23,832 bases of DNA from CAZQAA01 sp964591255 (lineage in GTDB: Bacteria; Desulfobacterota; DSM-4660; Desulfatiglandales; Desulfatiglandaceae): contig CAZQAA010000002.1 in assembly GCA_964591255.1 (NCBI GenBank), positions 1 to 23,832 on the forward strand, read 5' to 3'. The notes below the pieces were generated by a model. It ran no database searches and had not been told where the DNA came from. It worked only from the letters and a program-made list of their open reading frames with translations. This document shows, piece by piece, positions 1 to 7,135 of this stretch. The position numbers were made by a program, and so were the translations under genes. Every line of letters begins with the position of its first letter. Positions within the stretch are counted from its first letter, which is position 1.

Positions 1-170
1 AGTCCGGCAATGATCATGATAAAGCCCATATCCATGATTTTCTGGGGATCTATTCCCTGATATCTCCCCAGTCTTGTAGCAACAAGAAGTCCGGCAAAAA
101 AGCCGGTGGCCAGAAACAGGCCATAGGTATGGATAGTGACAGGGCCAAGAGAAAAAAGATCAGGATGCAT
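1..170 (-). CDS. lgt: Prolipoprotein diacylglyceryl transferase, N-terminal part
   Basis: Lgt moves diacylglycerol from phosphatidylglycerol to the lipobox cysteine of prolipoproteins in the inner membrane, the first step of lipoprotein maturation. Only the first 56 codons are in the window; the gene runs off the left edge. The start reads MHPDLFSLGPVTIHTYG and continues into a hydrophobic first membrane segment (GLFLATGFFAGLLVATRLG), a typical Lgt N-terminus. ATG at 170 has a GAGGA about 8 nt upstream. It lies 29 bp after lspA on the same strand, so the first two enzymes of lipoprotein processing are probably co-transcribed. This fits the two lipoproteins encoded elsewhere in the window. Confidence 0.88.
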   Translation of the reverse strand, partial: MHPDLFSLGPVTIHTYGLFLATGFFAGLLVATRLGRYQGIDPQKIMDMGFIMIIAG

Positions 171-199
171 GGCAACGTCCTCGGGTTAGCGATTTTAAC

Positions 200-718
200 T
201 TATAGCGGAATCAGCTTTTTTTTGTCATGTGAAGGGCCATTGAAAACAAGGCTTATGCCTATCAGGACTGTTCCCATGGTAATAGCGGAATCAGCAATAT
301 TAAAGGCCGGCCAGTGGTAAGCCCCTATATGAAAATCCAAAAAATCCACAACTTCACGAAATCTGAACCGGTCAACCATATTTCCCAGGGCACCCCCCAA
401 TATGAGAGAAATTCCCCATGTAATCAGCCTGTCCTTGGTCTTTAGCCTGAAAAACCATATTAGCAAGAACAAGACAGCCGTCAGGCCTGCACCCACCAGC
501 AGATAGAAGCTGAATGCCATGTCAGGCCTGTTCATGATCCCGAATGCCATTCCCCTGTTCCGTATATGAACCAGATTGAAAAAACCGTTCAGGACCGTTA
601 TGGATTCATCAGGCCGGATGCGGTGTATGACGGCCAGTTTGGAAACCTGATCCAGGATCAGGACTGCCAATACCCACCAGACTAAGTGGCTGATATTTCG
701 TTTAGAACTTTCAGGCAT
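200..718 (-). CDS. lspA: Lipoprotein signal peptidase (signal peptidase II)
   Basis: LspA is an inner-membrane aspartyl protease that removes the signal peptide of diacylglyceryl-modified prolipoproteins. The protein has four hydrophobic segments and both family motifs: GNMVDRF with the first catalytic Asp and FNIADSAI with the second. At 172 aa from ATG 718 it is of usual size. ATG 727 is an alternative start; neither has a clear Shine-Dalgarno site. Either start lies inside the end of ileS (stop at 682), so translation is probably coupled to IleRS. Gene order ileS, lspA, lgt supports the call. Confidence 0.93.
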   Translation of the reverse strand: MPESSKRNISHLVWWVLAVLILDQVSKLAVIHRIRPDESITVLNGFFNLVHIRNRGMAFGIMNRPDMAFSFYLLVGAGLTAVLFLLIWFFRLKTKDRLITWGISLILGGALGNMVDRFRFREVVDFLDFHIGAYHWPAFNIADSAITMGTVLIGISLVFNGPSHDKKKLIPL

Positions 719-3483
719 CGCTTGCATATGAGAGGGTGTTTTTGGTCCTGGCCTACTGATGGATCGTGCACCCAGCACCGTTCACATTTTTTGTCTGGTG
801 ACACGGATATCTTCACCTTCAGGCCCGGGACCGCCTCACTTTCCACCCCTTCCAGAACAGTGTCCATGTCTGCAATGGTGACGGAAGAAACAATGAATAT
901 GGACCTGAGCTGATCCGTATATGGGTTTAATCTTTCCATGAGCGGAGCTGAAAGCCCCAGCATGACAGACGCATCCAGGGAATGCCCGATCTCCTTTTTC
1001 TTCCTGGCCAGCTCAAGGGCCTTTGTGACTTCTTTTCTGATCTCTGTTATCTCCTCCCATCGTGCCGCAAGATCCGGGTCTATGTAGTTTTCGTTTACAG
1101 GGATAAAGAGATCCGCGTGTACGCTTGGAGCACGTTTTTCACCTTTCATGAACTGCCACACCTCATCTGCTGTAAAAGAGAGGACAGGCGCCATCAATCT
1201 GACCAGGACCTCCAGGACTTCACTCATGGCGGTCTGGGCGGACCGTCTTTCAGGAGACTTTTGGGGTGACGTGTAAAGGCGATCCTTTATGATGTCAAGA
1301 TAGAACGATGAGAGATCCAGGACGCAGAAATTATGCAGGTTGTGGTATACAAGGTGAAAATTGAAGCCCTCATATGCGTCCTGAACACGTTTGTTAATCC
1401 CCTGGAGCCGGTCAAGGACCCAGCGGTCGATCTCTTCCATCTTTTCATAGGGTATCCGATCTGTTTCAGGGGTAAAGTCATTCAGATTGCCCAGGATATA
1501 ACGGCAGGTATTCCGAATGCGGCGATATGCCTCTGTGAGCCTCTGCAATATCTCCTTTGAGAGCCGGATATTGTCCCGGTAATCTTCTGCAGCTACCCAC
1601 ATCCTCACGATCTCGGCGCCGTAGTTCTTTATGAGTTTCTCCGGTGCAATAACATTTCCCGAGGACTTGTGCATTGCCTTGCCGGCTCCATCAACCACAA
1701 ATCCGTGCGTCAGGACGCTCTTGTAAGGGGCATTCCCCCGCGTGCCCACGGAACAGAGAAGGGAGCTGTGGAACCAGCCCCTGTGCTGATCACTCCCTTC
1801 AAGATATATGTCCGCCGGACTTTGGAGTCCGTCTCTTTTTTCCATTACCGCTGCAAAACTGACGCCTGAATCAAACCATACATCCAGGATATCCATCTCT
1901 TTTGTAAAACGGTCTGCCCCGCAATCGGGACACCGTGTCCCCCTGGGCATCAGGTTCTCACAAGGTTCGGCAAACCATATATCGGCACCCCCCTTTTCAA
2001 CCATACGGCTTACATGATCAATTATTTCCTGGGATATGATCCATTTTCCACACTCCGCGCAATAGAATACAGTGATAGGCACTCCCCAGGCCCTTTGCCT
2101 GGAAACACACCAGTCGGGCCGGTTTTCAATCATGCTGTAAATACGATCTTTGCCCCATGAGGGGATCCATTTAACCTTGGATATGGTATCCAGGGCCTTT
2201 TTCCTGAGGTCGTTTCTTTCCATGGAAATGAACCACTGTTCAGTGGAACGGAATATTACAGGATTTTTGCATCGCCAGCAGTGGGGATATTCGTGGGTTA
2301 TCGCCTCCTCCCTGAGCAATGCCCCGGTCTGTTCCAGCTTTTCATTGATTATGCGGTTCGCCTCAAATACCTCGAGACCGGCAAAGAATTCCACCTCATC
2401 TGTGAAACAACCGTTATCATCCACAGGAGAATAGACATCAAGCCCGTATGCAAGGCCGGTCTCGTAGTCTTCCCGTCCATGACCAGGGGCGGTATGAACA
2501 CAGCCGGTTCCTGCCTCAAGGGTCACATATGGAGCAAGGACAATTAGCGATGTCCGGTCGTATAAGGGATGCCTTGCCTTGAGGCCTTCAAGCTCGTCGG
2601 CCTTTATCTCGGCAATTATCTTGTATGAATCGATACCAAAGGTGGCCATACACGGATCCAGAAGTTCTCTGGCCAGGATCAGCACCTGGTTGTCCCCTAT
2701 ATCTGCAGCGACATATTCAAATGAGGGATGAAGGGCTATTGCAAGGTTGGCCGGTATGGTCCAGGGTGTTGTGGTCCAGATCACTATTGAGACCTGTTTC
2801 TCCCCGAGTGAAGGATATAAGCTGTCCAGGTCGGAGATTATCGGGAACTTGACAAAGATGGACGGGGATGTGTGCCCTTTGTATTCCACTTCGGCTTCGG
2901 CAAGGGCCGTCTTGCATGAGGCACACCAGTATATCGGTTTTTTGCTTTTTACCAGATTTCCGTTCAAGGCGAATTTCCCAAACTCTCTGACAATGGTGGC
3001 CTGGTACGAATAATCCATTGTCAGATAGGGATTGTTCCAGTCACCTAATACGCCGAGGCGTTTAAACTCGCTTCGCTGTATATTGATAAACTTTTCAGCA
3101 TAGCGCCGGCAAAACTGCCTTATTTCCACCTGGGACATCCCAGCCTTCCTGGGCCCGAGTTCCTTGTCCACATTGTGTTCGATAGGGAGCCCGTGACAGT
3201 CCCACCCCGGAATATAAGGCACATCGAATCCGGCCATCTGTTTTGATTTTATAATGATATCCTTGAGGATTTTGTTAAATGCGGTCCCCATATGTATATG
3301 TCCATTGGCATAAGGTGGACCGTCATGGAACATATACGTTTTGCGGCCCTTGGAAGATCGGCGAACAAGTTGATACAGGTTCATCTTCTCCCATTTTTCG
3401 AGAAGTTCCGGCTCTTTTTTCACCAGATTGGCCTTCATTGGAAACGCGGTCTTGGGAAGGTTTAGCGTCTGTTTGTAATCCAT
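682..3483 (-). CDS. ileS: Isoleucine--tRNA ligase
   Basis: Class Ia aminoacyl-tRNA synthetase that charges tRNA-Ile and edits valine; cytoplasmic, 933 aa, a normal bacterial length. Visible parts: ATP-site motif PPYANGHIHMGT (residues 56-67), editing-domain motif TTTPWTIPAN (237-246) and TAPGHGREDY (331-340), a KMSKS-type loop written AMHKS (603-607), and cysteine pairs at about 187/190, 475/478 and 518/521 plus a C-terminal CERCW...CKRC zinc ribbon. Two signatures are variant: the second His of HIGH is Thr67, and the KMSKS loop begins AMHKS. ATG 3483 has a good GGAGG about 10 nt upstream. No T-box leader is visible in the 102 bp upstream. Confidence 0.97.
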   Translation of the reverse strand: MDYKQTLNLPKTAFPMKANLVKKEPELLEKWEKMNLYQLVRRSSKGRKTYMFHDGPPYANGHIHMGTAFNKILKDIIIKSKQMAGFDVPYIPGWDCHGLPIEHNVDKELGPRKAGMSQVEIRQFCRRYAEKFINIQRSEFKRLGVLGDWNNPYLTMDYSYQATIVREFGKFALNGNLVKSKKPIYWCASCKTALAEAEVEYKGHTSPSIFVKFPIISDLDSLYPSLGEKQVSIVIWTTTPWTIPANLAIALHPSFEYVAADIGDNQVLILARELLDPCMATFGIDSYKIIAEIKADELEGLKARHPLYDRTSLIVLAPYVTLEAGTGCVHTAPGHGREDYETGLAYGLDVYSPVDDNGCFTDEVEFFAGLEVFEANRIINEKLEQTGALLREEAITHEYPHCWRCKNPVIFRSTEQWFISMERNDLRKKALDTISKVKWIPSWGKDRIYSMIENRPDWCVSRQRAWGVPITVFYCAECGKWIISQEIIDHVSRMVEKGGADIWFAEPCENLMPRGTRCPDCGADRFTKEMDILDVWFDSGVSFAAVMEKRDGLQSPADIYLEGSDQHRGWFHSSLLCSVGTRGNAPYKSVLTHGFVVDGAGKAMHKSSGNVIAPEKLIKNYGAEIVRMWVAAEDYRDNIRLSKEILQRLTEAYRRIRNTCRYILGNLNDFTPETDRIPYEKMEEIDRWVLDRLQGINKRVQDAYEGFNFHLVYHNLHNFCVLDLSSFYLDIIKDRLYTSPQKSPERRSAQTAMSEVLEVLVRLMAPVLSFTADEVWQFMKGEKRAPSVHADLFIPVNENYIDPDLAARWEEITEIRKEVTKALELARKKKEIGHSLDASVMLGLSAPLMERLNPYTDQLRSIFIVSSVTIADMDTVLEGVESEAVPGLKVKISVSPDKKCERCWVHDPSVGQDQKHPLICKRCLKVLNEISAT

Positions 3484-3559
3484 GGGAAATGTGCCTCCAA
3501 AAACAGATAATAACTCAAACTCACCGGGGATTAATATAAAAAAACACTTTATATTTTAT

Positions 3560-3580
3560 TGATAACTATCGATATTATCA
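3560..3580. repeat. AT-rich inverted repeat upstream of ileS
   Basis: TGATAA and TTATCA form a 6-bp inverted repeat around a 9-nt centre that itself contains TATCGATA. It lies about 80 bp upstream of the ileS start and just after the stop of the small membrane gene. It could be an operator or a weak 3' hairpin of the upstream gene. No T-tract follows directly on the minus strand, although a T7 run lies about 15 nt further on. Function unknown. Confidence 0.3.
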
Positions 3581-3585
3581 GGATT

Positions 3586-3912
3586 TTATTGCTGATCCAT
3601 TTTTTGACCTGTTATGTATGCATCCAATACCGAGTAGAGCCACAGGCATACAAAGACAAACATCAGTATCCATAGAAAGGAATAATCCTGGGCCTTGAGC
3701 CCTGCCATGACGTTTTCAGGATCCAGTCGGTTTATAGGCAGGTTTTGCAATACTGCATTAATCATCTGGTACAATCTGACCACGCCCAGGGCAAGAAGGA
3801 CAAGAACACCCAGGAGAATAAAGACACCTTTTTTTATTTCCCGGTTAAGGATCTGCCCAAGACCCGGGATCACAAGGGCGGAACATAATGATGAAAGGAA
3901 AGCCTTTTTCAT
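3586..3912 (-). CDS. Small two-segment membrane protein of unknown function
   Basis: 108 aa from ATG 3912. Two hydrophobic segments are visible: residues about 5-40 (including ALVIPGLGQILNREIKKGVF) and about 80-100 (FLWILMFVFVCLWLYSVLDAY). The PGLGQ-x4-N-x3-KKG pattern is common in small TM2-like or DUF5683-like membrane proteins with no assigned role. A strong AAGGAGGTG lies about 12 nt before this ATG; the reading frame is open back to 4074, but that extension is hydrophilic and unlike a signal sequence. It lies upstream of ileS on the same strand with a 102-bp gap, and is divergent from thi4. Confidence 0.72.
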   Translation of the reverse strand: MKKAFLSSLCSALVIPGLGQILNREIKKGVFILLGVLVLLALGVVRLYQMINAVLQNLPINRLDPENVMAGLKAQDYSFLWILMFVFVCLWLYSVLDAYITGQKMDQQ

Positions 3913-4110
3913 AATATTGCACCCCACCTCCTTTTTCCTGCAGACATTGCCCACCACTTCACAGATGTCTCTTGAATCGGCACAACTCTTTGCCTTGAAA
4001 ACAGCGAACTTGTTATAACAAGCTATTGCGGGCATTGTCAAATAGCTGTATGGCAGATGGGATGGAATTATCATGGCTGTTTTATTTATTATGGGGGTAA
4101 GGGCTTATTA

Positions 4111-4128
4111 GAGTTGAAATTTCAACTC
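4111..4128. promoter_or_regulatory. 18-bp perfect palindrome, candidate operator
   Basis: GAGTTGAAATTTCAACTC is a perfect palindrome with no mismatch and no spacer. It lies in the divergent region between the small membrane gene and thi4. It overlaps the expected -35 position of an extended -10 promoter at 4133-4140, a classic place for a repressor to bind. I do not recognise the regulator. It is not a TPP riboswitch: none of the conserved thi-box sequence is present. Confidence 0.5.
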
Positions 4129-4131
4129 CCT

Positions 4132-4140
4132 TGCTATAGT
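4132..4140 (+). promoter_or_regulatory. Extended -10 promoter for thi4
   Basis: TTGCTATAGT contains a TGn-extended -10 hexamer (TATAGT, five of six matches to TATAAT) at 4135-4140. A weaker -35 candidate, TTGAAA at 4114-4119, lies inside the palindrome with a 15-bp spacer. Transcription would start near 4147, giving a leader of about 23 nt that contains only the Shine-Dalgarno site (GGGAGGA) before ATG 4170. Confidence 0.45.
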
Positions 4141-4169
4141 TTTACACAAAAAGCTTGGGAGGAATATGA

Positions 4170-4964
4170 ATGCATTTAGAGGATACAGCTATTTCACGAT
4201 TCATTATTGAATCATATAAGGCGAAACTGCTTGACAATCTTGCAGTGGACGTAGCGCTGGTGGGTGCCGGGCCTGCCAACATGGTTGCAGGATACTACCT
4301 GGCCAAGGCAGGATTCAAGGCCGCCATATTCGAGGCCAAACTTGCACCAGGTGGAGGCATGTGGGGTGGAGGCATGATGTTTAACGAGATCGTGCTCCAG
4401 GAAGATGCCATCCCAATTGTTGATGACCTTGGAATCGGCTATCAAGAAAAGGGAGAAGGCTATTATACCATGGATAGCGTAGAGGCCACTTCAACCATTA
4501 TCTCAAGGTGTGTCAGGGCCGGGACGGTTATATTCAACCTTGTAAAGGTCACCGATGTCCTGTTCAGGGAAGAAAAGGGAAGGCCCAGAATATCAGGCCT
4601 GGTGATAAGCTGGTCCCCTGTGGAAAAGCTTGAGCTCCACGTGGATCCCCTGGGCATAACGGCCGGCTTTGTAGTGGACGGCACGGGGCATCCCGCGGAC
4701 ATATGCCGGATCGTTGCAAGAAAGATGGGGGTCAGACTGAATACAAAAAGTGGCGACGTAGTGGGAGAGATGCCGCTGTGGGCCCAAAAGGGAGAGGAGT
4801 TTACTGTGGCCAATACCGGAGAGGTGTATCCAGGGCTTTATGTGACAGGCATGGCTGCAAACAATGCCTTTGGCGGCCCTCGCATGGGTCCCATATTCGG
4901 TGGTATGCTCCAGTCGGGAAAAAAAGCGGCCGAAGTCCTGGCTGCCAGGCTGAGAGAAGCCTGA
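4170..4964 (+). CDS. thi4: Sulfide-dependent thiazole synthase, Thi4 family
   Basis: Thi4 makes the adenylated thiazole of thiamine from NAD, glycine and sulfur in the cytoplasm. The 264-aa protein shows the dinucleotide-binding VGAGPANM (31-38), GGGMWGGGMMFNEIV (61-75), DGTGHPADICR (170-180) and FGGPRMGPIFGGM (234-246). The key observation is LHVDP at 156-160: His157 aligns with the cysteine that yeast Thi4 gives up as its sulfur source (CCMDP). Archaeal enzymes with His here are known to be catalytic and use free sulfide, so this one probably is too. ATG 4170 follows GGGAGGA with good spacing. It heads the thi4-thiE-mgtE operon. Confidence 0.92.
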   Translation: MHLEDTAISRFIIESYKAKLLDNLAVDVALVGAGPANMVAGYYLAKAGFKAAIFEAKLAPGGGMWGGGMMFNEIVLQEDAIPIVDDLGIGYQEKGEGYYTMDSVEATSTIISRCVRAGTVIFNLVKVTDVLFREEKGRPRISGLVISWSPVEKLELHVDPLGITAGFVVDGTGHPADICRIVARKMGVRLNTKSGDVVGEMPLWAQKGEEFTVANTGEVYPGLYVTGMAANNAFGGPRMGPIFGGMLQSGKKAAEVLAARLREA

Positions 4965-4974
4965 AGGGATCATA

Positions 4975-5664
4975 TTGGAACGTGCAAACAGGAAAAGCGA
5001 TCTTTGTGCTGCCTCACTGCATGCTGCCAAGCTATACTGTTTCACTCCTGGTATATTCCTGAACGATATGGACCCTGTGGAGGTGGTTGCCGCCCAGATC
5101 CGGGGAGGGGCAGACATTATCCAGCTCAGGGAAAAGGAGAAGAGCAGGAAGGCCCGGCTTGAACTGGGTATGAGAATCAGGGAGTTGACGCGGGATGAGG
5201 GAGTCCTTTTTATTGTAAATGACGATATTGACCTTGCCATGATCCTGGATGCTGACGGGGTCCATCTGGGCCAGGACGACATCCCTATCCGGTATGCAAG
5301 GCCCCTTATGCAGGACAGGCTCATCGGCATTTCAACCCATAACCTCAAGCAGGCTGAAGAAGCTATTGTATCCGGGGCAGATTATATAGGCGTTGGTCCC
5401 GTGTTTGAGACAGCAACAAAGCCGGACAGGGATCAGACAGTAGGGATAGAATTCCTCCGCAAGATAAAGGAGATCTGCCCTATTCCTTATGTTGCCATAG
5501 GGGGGATAGGTTTGGATAATATCACAGAGGTGGTAGCAGCAGGTTGCAGGAAAGTCGCAGTTATTTCGGATATTATGTTATCACACGATATTGAAAAAAG
5601 ATGCAGGATGCTGAAAAAAATCCTGGAACAGGATGTCTCAGGCAAAAATCTTAAGGAGCTTTAA
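4975..5664 (+). CDS. thiE: Thiamine-phosphate synthase
   Basis: ThiE couples HMP pyrophosphate with thiazole phosphate to give thiamine phosphate, using a TIM-barrel fold. Visible family motifs are IIQLREKE, the NDDIDLAMILDADGVHLGQDD stretch, ISTHNLKQA, GADYIGVGPVFETATKPD and VAIGGIGLDNI near the phosphate-binding loops. The family usually has NDR where this protein has NDD. At 229 aa it is slightly long because of about 17 N-terminal residues. The start is TTG 4975 with AAGGGA upstream, 10 bp after the thi4 stop. Thi4 provides its thiazole substrate, which supports co-transcription. Confidence 0.92.
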   Translation: MERANRKSDLCAASLHAAKLYCFTPGIFLNDMDPVEVVAAQIRGGADIIQLREKEKSRKARLELGMRIRELTRDEGVLFIVNDDIDLAMILDADGVHLGQDDIPIRYARPLMQDRLIGISTHNLKQAEEAIVSGADYIGVGPVFETATKPDRDQTVGIEFLRKIKEICPIPYVAIGGIGLDNITEVVAAGCRKVAVISDIMLSHDIEKRCRMLKKILEQDVSGKNLKEL

Positions 5665-5666
5665 TA

Positions 5667-7034
5667 TTGACATTTTCCAAGACCAAAACCATTGACGGGG
5701 AACTGATAGGCCAGGTCAAAGCGCTTATCAGGGATGTTGAGGTGGGTACTCTGAAAGATCTTATAGCAGAGATGAGGCCCGCCGATGTGGCAGACCTGAT
5801 AGAACACCTGGAGGCTGACGAACGCCTTTTTATAATCCGGCTCCTGGAGCCTGAGGGGGCAGGAGACATATTAGTGGAGGTGGAGGCCCCGATCCAGGGG
5901 CGTATCCTGGAAGAGATGGACAATCAGTCCATCTCGGAGATTGTCCAGGAATTGGACTCGGATGATGCCGCGGACCTGGTAGGTGATCTCCCGGATGAAA
6001 GGGCAAGAGATATCATAGACAGGGTTGAGGAAGATGTATCACAGGATCTGAAAAAGCTTCTCCCTTATCCGGAAGACACGGCCGGCGGTATTATGGCCCT
6101 CGAATTCGTTGCGGTAGAGGCCGACGCCACACTCAAGGACGCCATTGAGACGATCAGGGCGAAAGGCGATGAGGTGGAAAACCTTTACTACGTCTGGGTG
6201 GTGGACGACGCCGAAAGGCTTGTTGGGGTAATTTCCCTGAAAGACCTTATTGTGGAGCCCCCGGAAAGAAGGGTCAGGGACATAATGAACAGGGAAGTTA
6301 TTTCCGTGGATGTGCATACTGACCAGGAAGAGGTAGCCCGGCTCGTCAAGAAGTATGATCTTGTAAATATCCCTGTAGTGGATGAGAATCAACGGCTGGT
6401 GGGGCGTATCACCCATGACGACATTATTGATGTAATAGAGGAAGAGGTGGACGAAGATATCTCTTTGATGGCCGGTGTCATTGACCAGGAAATCACGGAG
6501 GTATCCCCTACAAAAATTTCCAGGGCCAGGCTGCCCTGGCTGATCGCGGGCCTATGCGGCGAACTTTTTGCCGCTGTGGTCATAAGCCGGTTTGAGAATT
6601 CATTACAAAAGATCATTGCCCTGTCATTTTTTTTCCCAGTGATTATGGCCATGGGAGGGAGTACAGGCACCCAGGCGGCAACCGTCATTGTCAGGGGTTT
6701 TGCCACGGGAGATATCAGCCTGCTGAATGCGGGAAAGCGACTCTGGACGGAAATGAGGGTAGCCCTTATGAATGGTATGATATGCGGGGTCATTCTCGGG
6801 CTGGTTGTGGGTACATGTCTTTCCGATTATCTCCTGGGGGGCGTTGTGGCGATAGCGATGATACTGATAATTATTAACGCCGGCTTTATCGGTTCTGCTG
6901 CCCCTTTTGTCCTGAAAAAATTGAACATCGACCCGGCCCTTGCCACAGGACCATTTGTTACAACCTCGAACGACATCATTGGTCTTTTTATTTATTTAGG
7001 CTTTGTCACCCTCTTTCTGCGTTTTACCTCCTGA
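5667..7034 (+). CDS. mgtE: Magnesium transporter MgtE
   Basis: MgtE is a Mg2+-gated Mg2+ channel of the inner membrane. Domains are in the usual order: helical N domain (about 15-140, rich in Asp/Glu, for example DSDDAADLVGDLPDE), two CBS domains (about 145-270), then five membrane segments (about 290-453). The pore region contains GGSTGTQAATVIVRG, and the TTSNDIIG near the end carries the conserved last-helix Asp. 455 aa is standard. The start is TTG 5667 with AAGGAG 8 nt upstream, only 2 bp after the thiE stop, so it belongs to the thiamine operon. Supplying Mg2+ for TPP-dependent enzymes is a possible reason, but that is inference. Confidence 0.95.
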   Translation: MTFSKTKTIDGELIGQVKALIRDVEVGTLKDLIAEMRPADVADLIEHLEADERLFIIRLLEPEGAGDILVEVEAPIQGRILEEMDNQSISEIVQELDSDDAADLVGDLPDERARDIIDRVEEDVSQDLKKLLPYPEDTAGGIMALEFVAVEADATLKDAIETIRAKGDEVENLYYVWVVDDAERLVGVISLKDLIVEPPERRVRDIMNREVISVDVHTDQEEVARLVKKYDLVNIPVVDENQRLVGRITHDDIIDVIEEEVDEDISLMAGVIDQEITEVSPTKISRARLPWLIAGLCGELFAAVVISRFENSLQKIIALSFFFPVIMAMGGSTGTQAATVIVRGFATGDISLLNAGKRLWTEMRVALMNGMICGVILGLVVGTCLSDYLLGGVVAIAMILIIINAGFIGSAAPFVLKKLNIDPALATGPFVTTSNDIIGLFIYLGFVTLFLRFTS

Positions 7035-7057
7035 TAGCCTGCCCGCATCTTTACTAA

Positions 7058-7085
7058 TTGACAATCCAGCTTTCGATCATATAAA
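7058..7085 (+). promoter_or_regulatory. Sigma-70 type promoter for acyl-CoA dehydrogenase
   Basis: TTGACA at 7058-7063 and TATAAA at 7080-7085 are separated by 16 bp. This is close to consensus and lies in the 101-bp gap between mgtE and the dehydrogenase. Transcription would start near 7092, giving a leader of about 44 nt with a strong TGGAGGAG at 7123-7130. No mgtE terminator is visible in the gap. Confidence 0.65.
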
Positions 7086-7135
7086 AATATCTTAAGCCAA
7101 ACAAATAACAGATAATATCAAATGGAGGAGACTAT

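Noticed and set aside
3484..3585. T-box leader upstream of ileS
   Set aside because: The gap is 102 bp, with no T-box sequence and no antiterminator fold visible.
4075..4169. TPP riboswitch upstream of thi4
   Set aside because: The expected thi-box bases (CTGAGA and the ACCTGA/GGNTAATGCC region) are absent, and the leader predicted from the promoter is only about 23 nt.
4593..5348. 251-codon open frame on the minus strand
   Set aside because: It lies opposite thi4 and thiE, which have clear family motifs. Its translation is rich in Ser, Arg and Ile with no domain or ribosome site.
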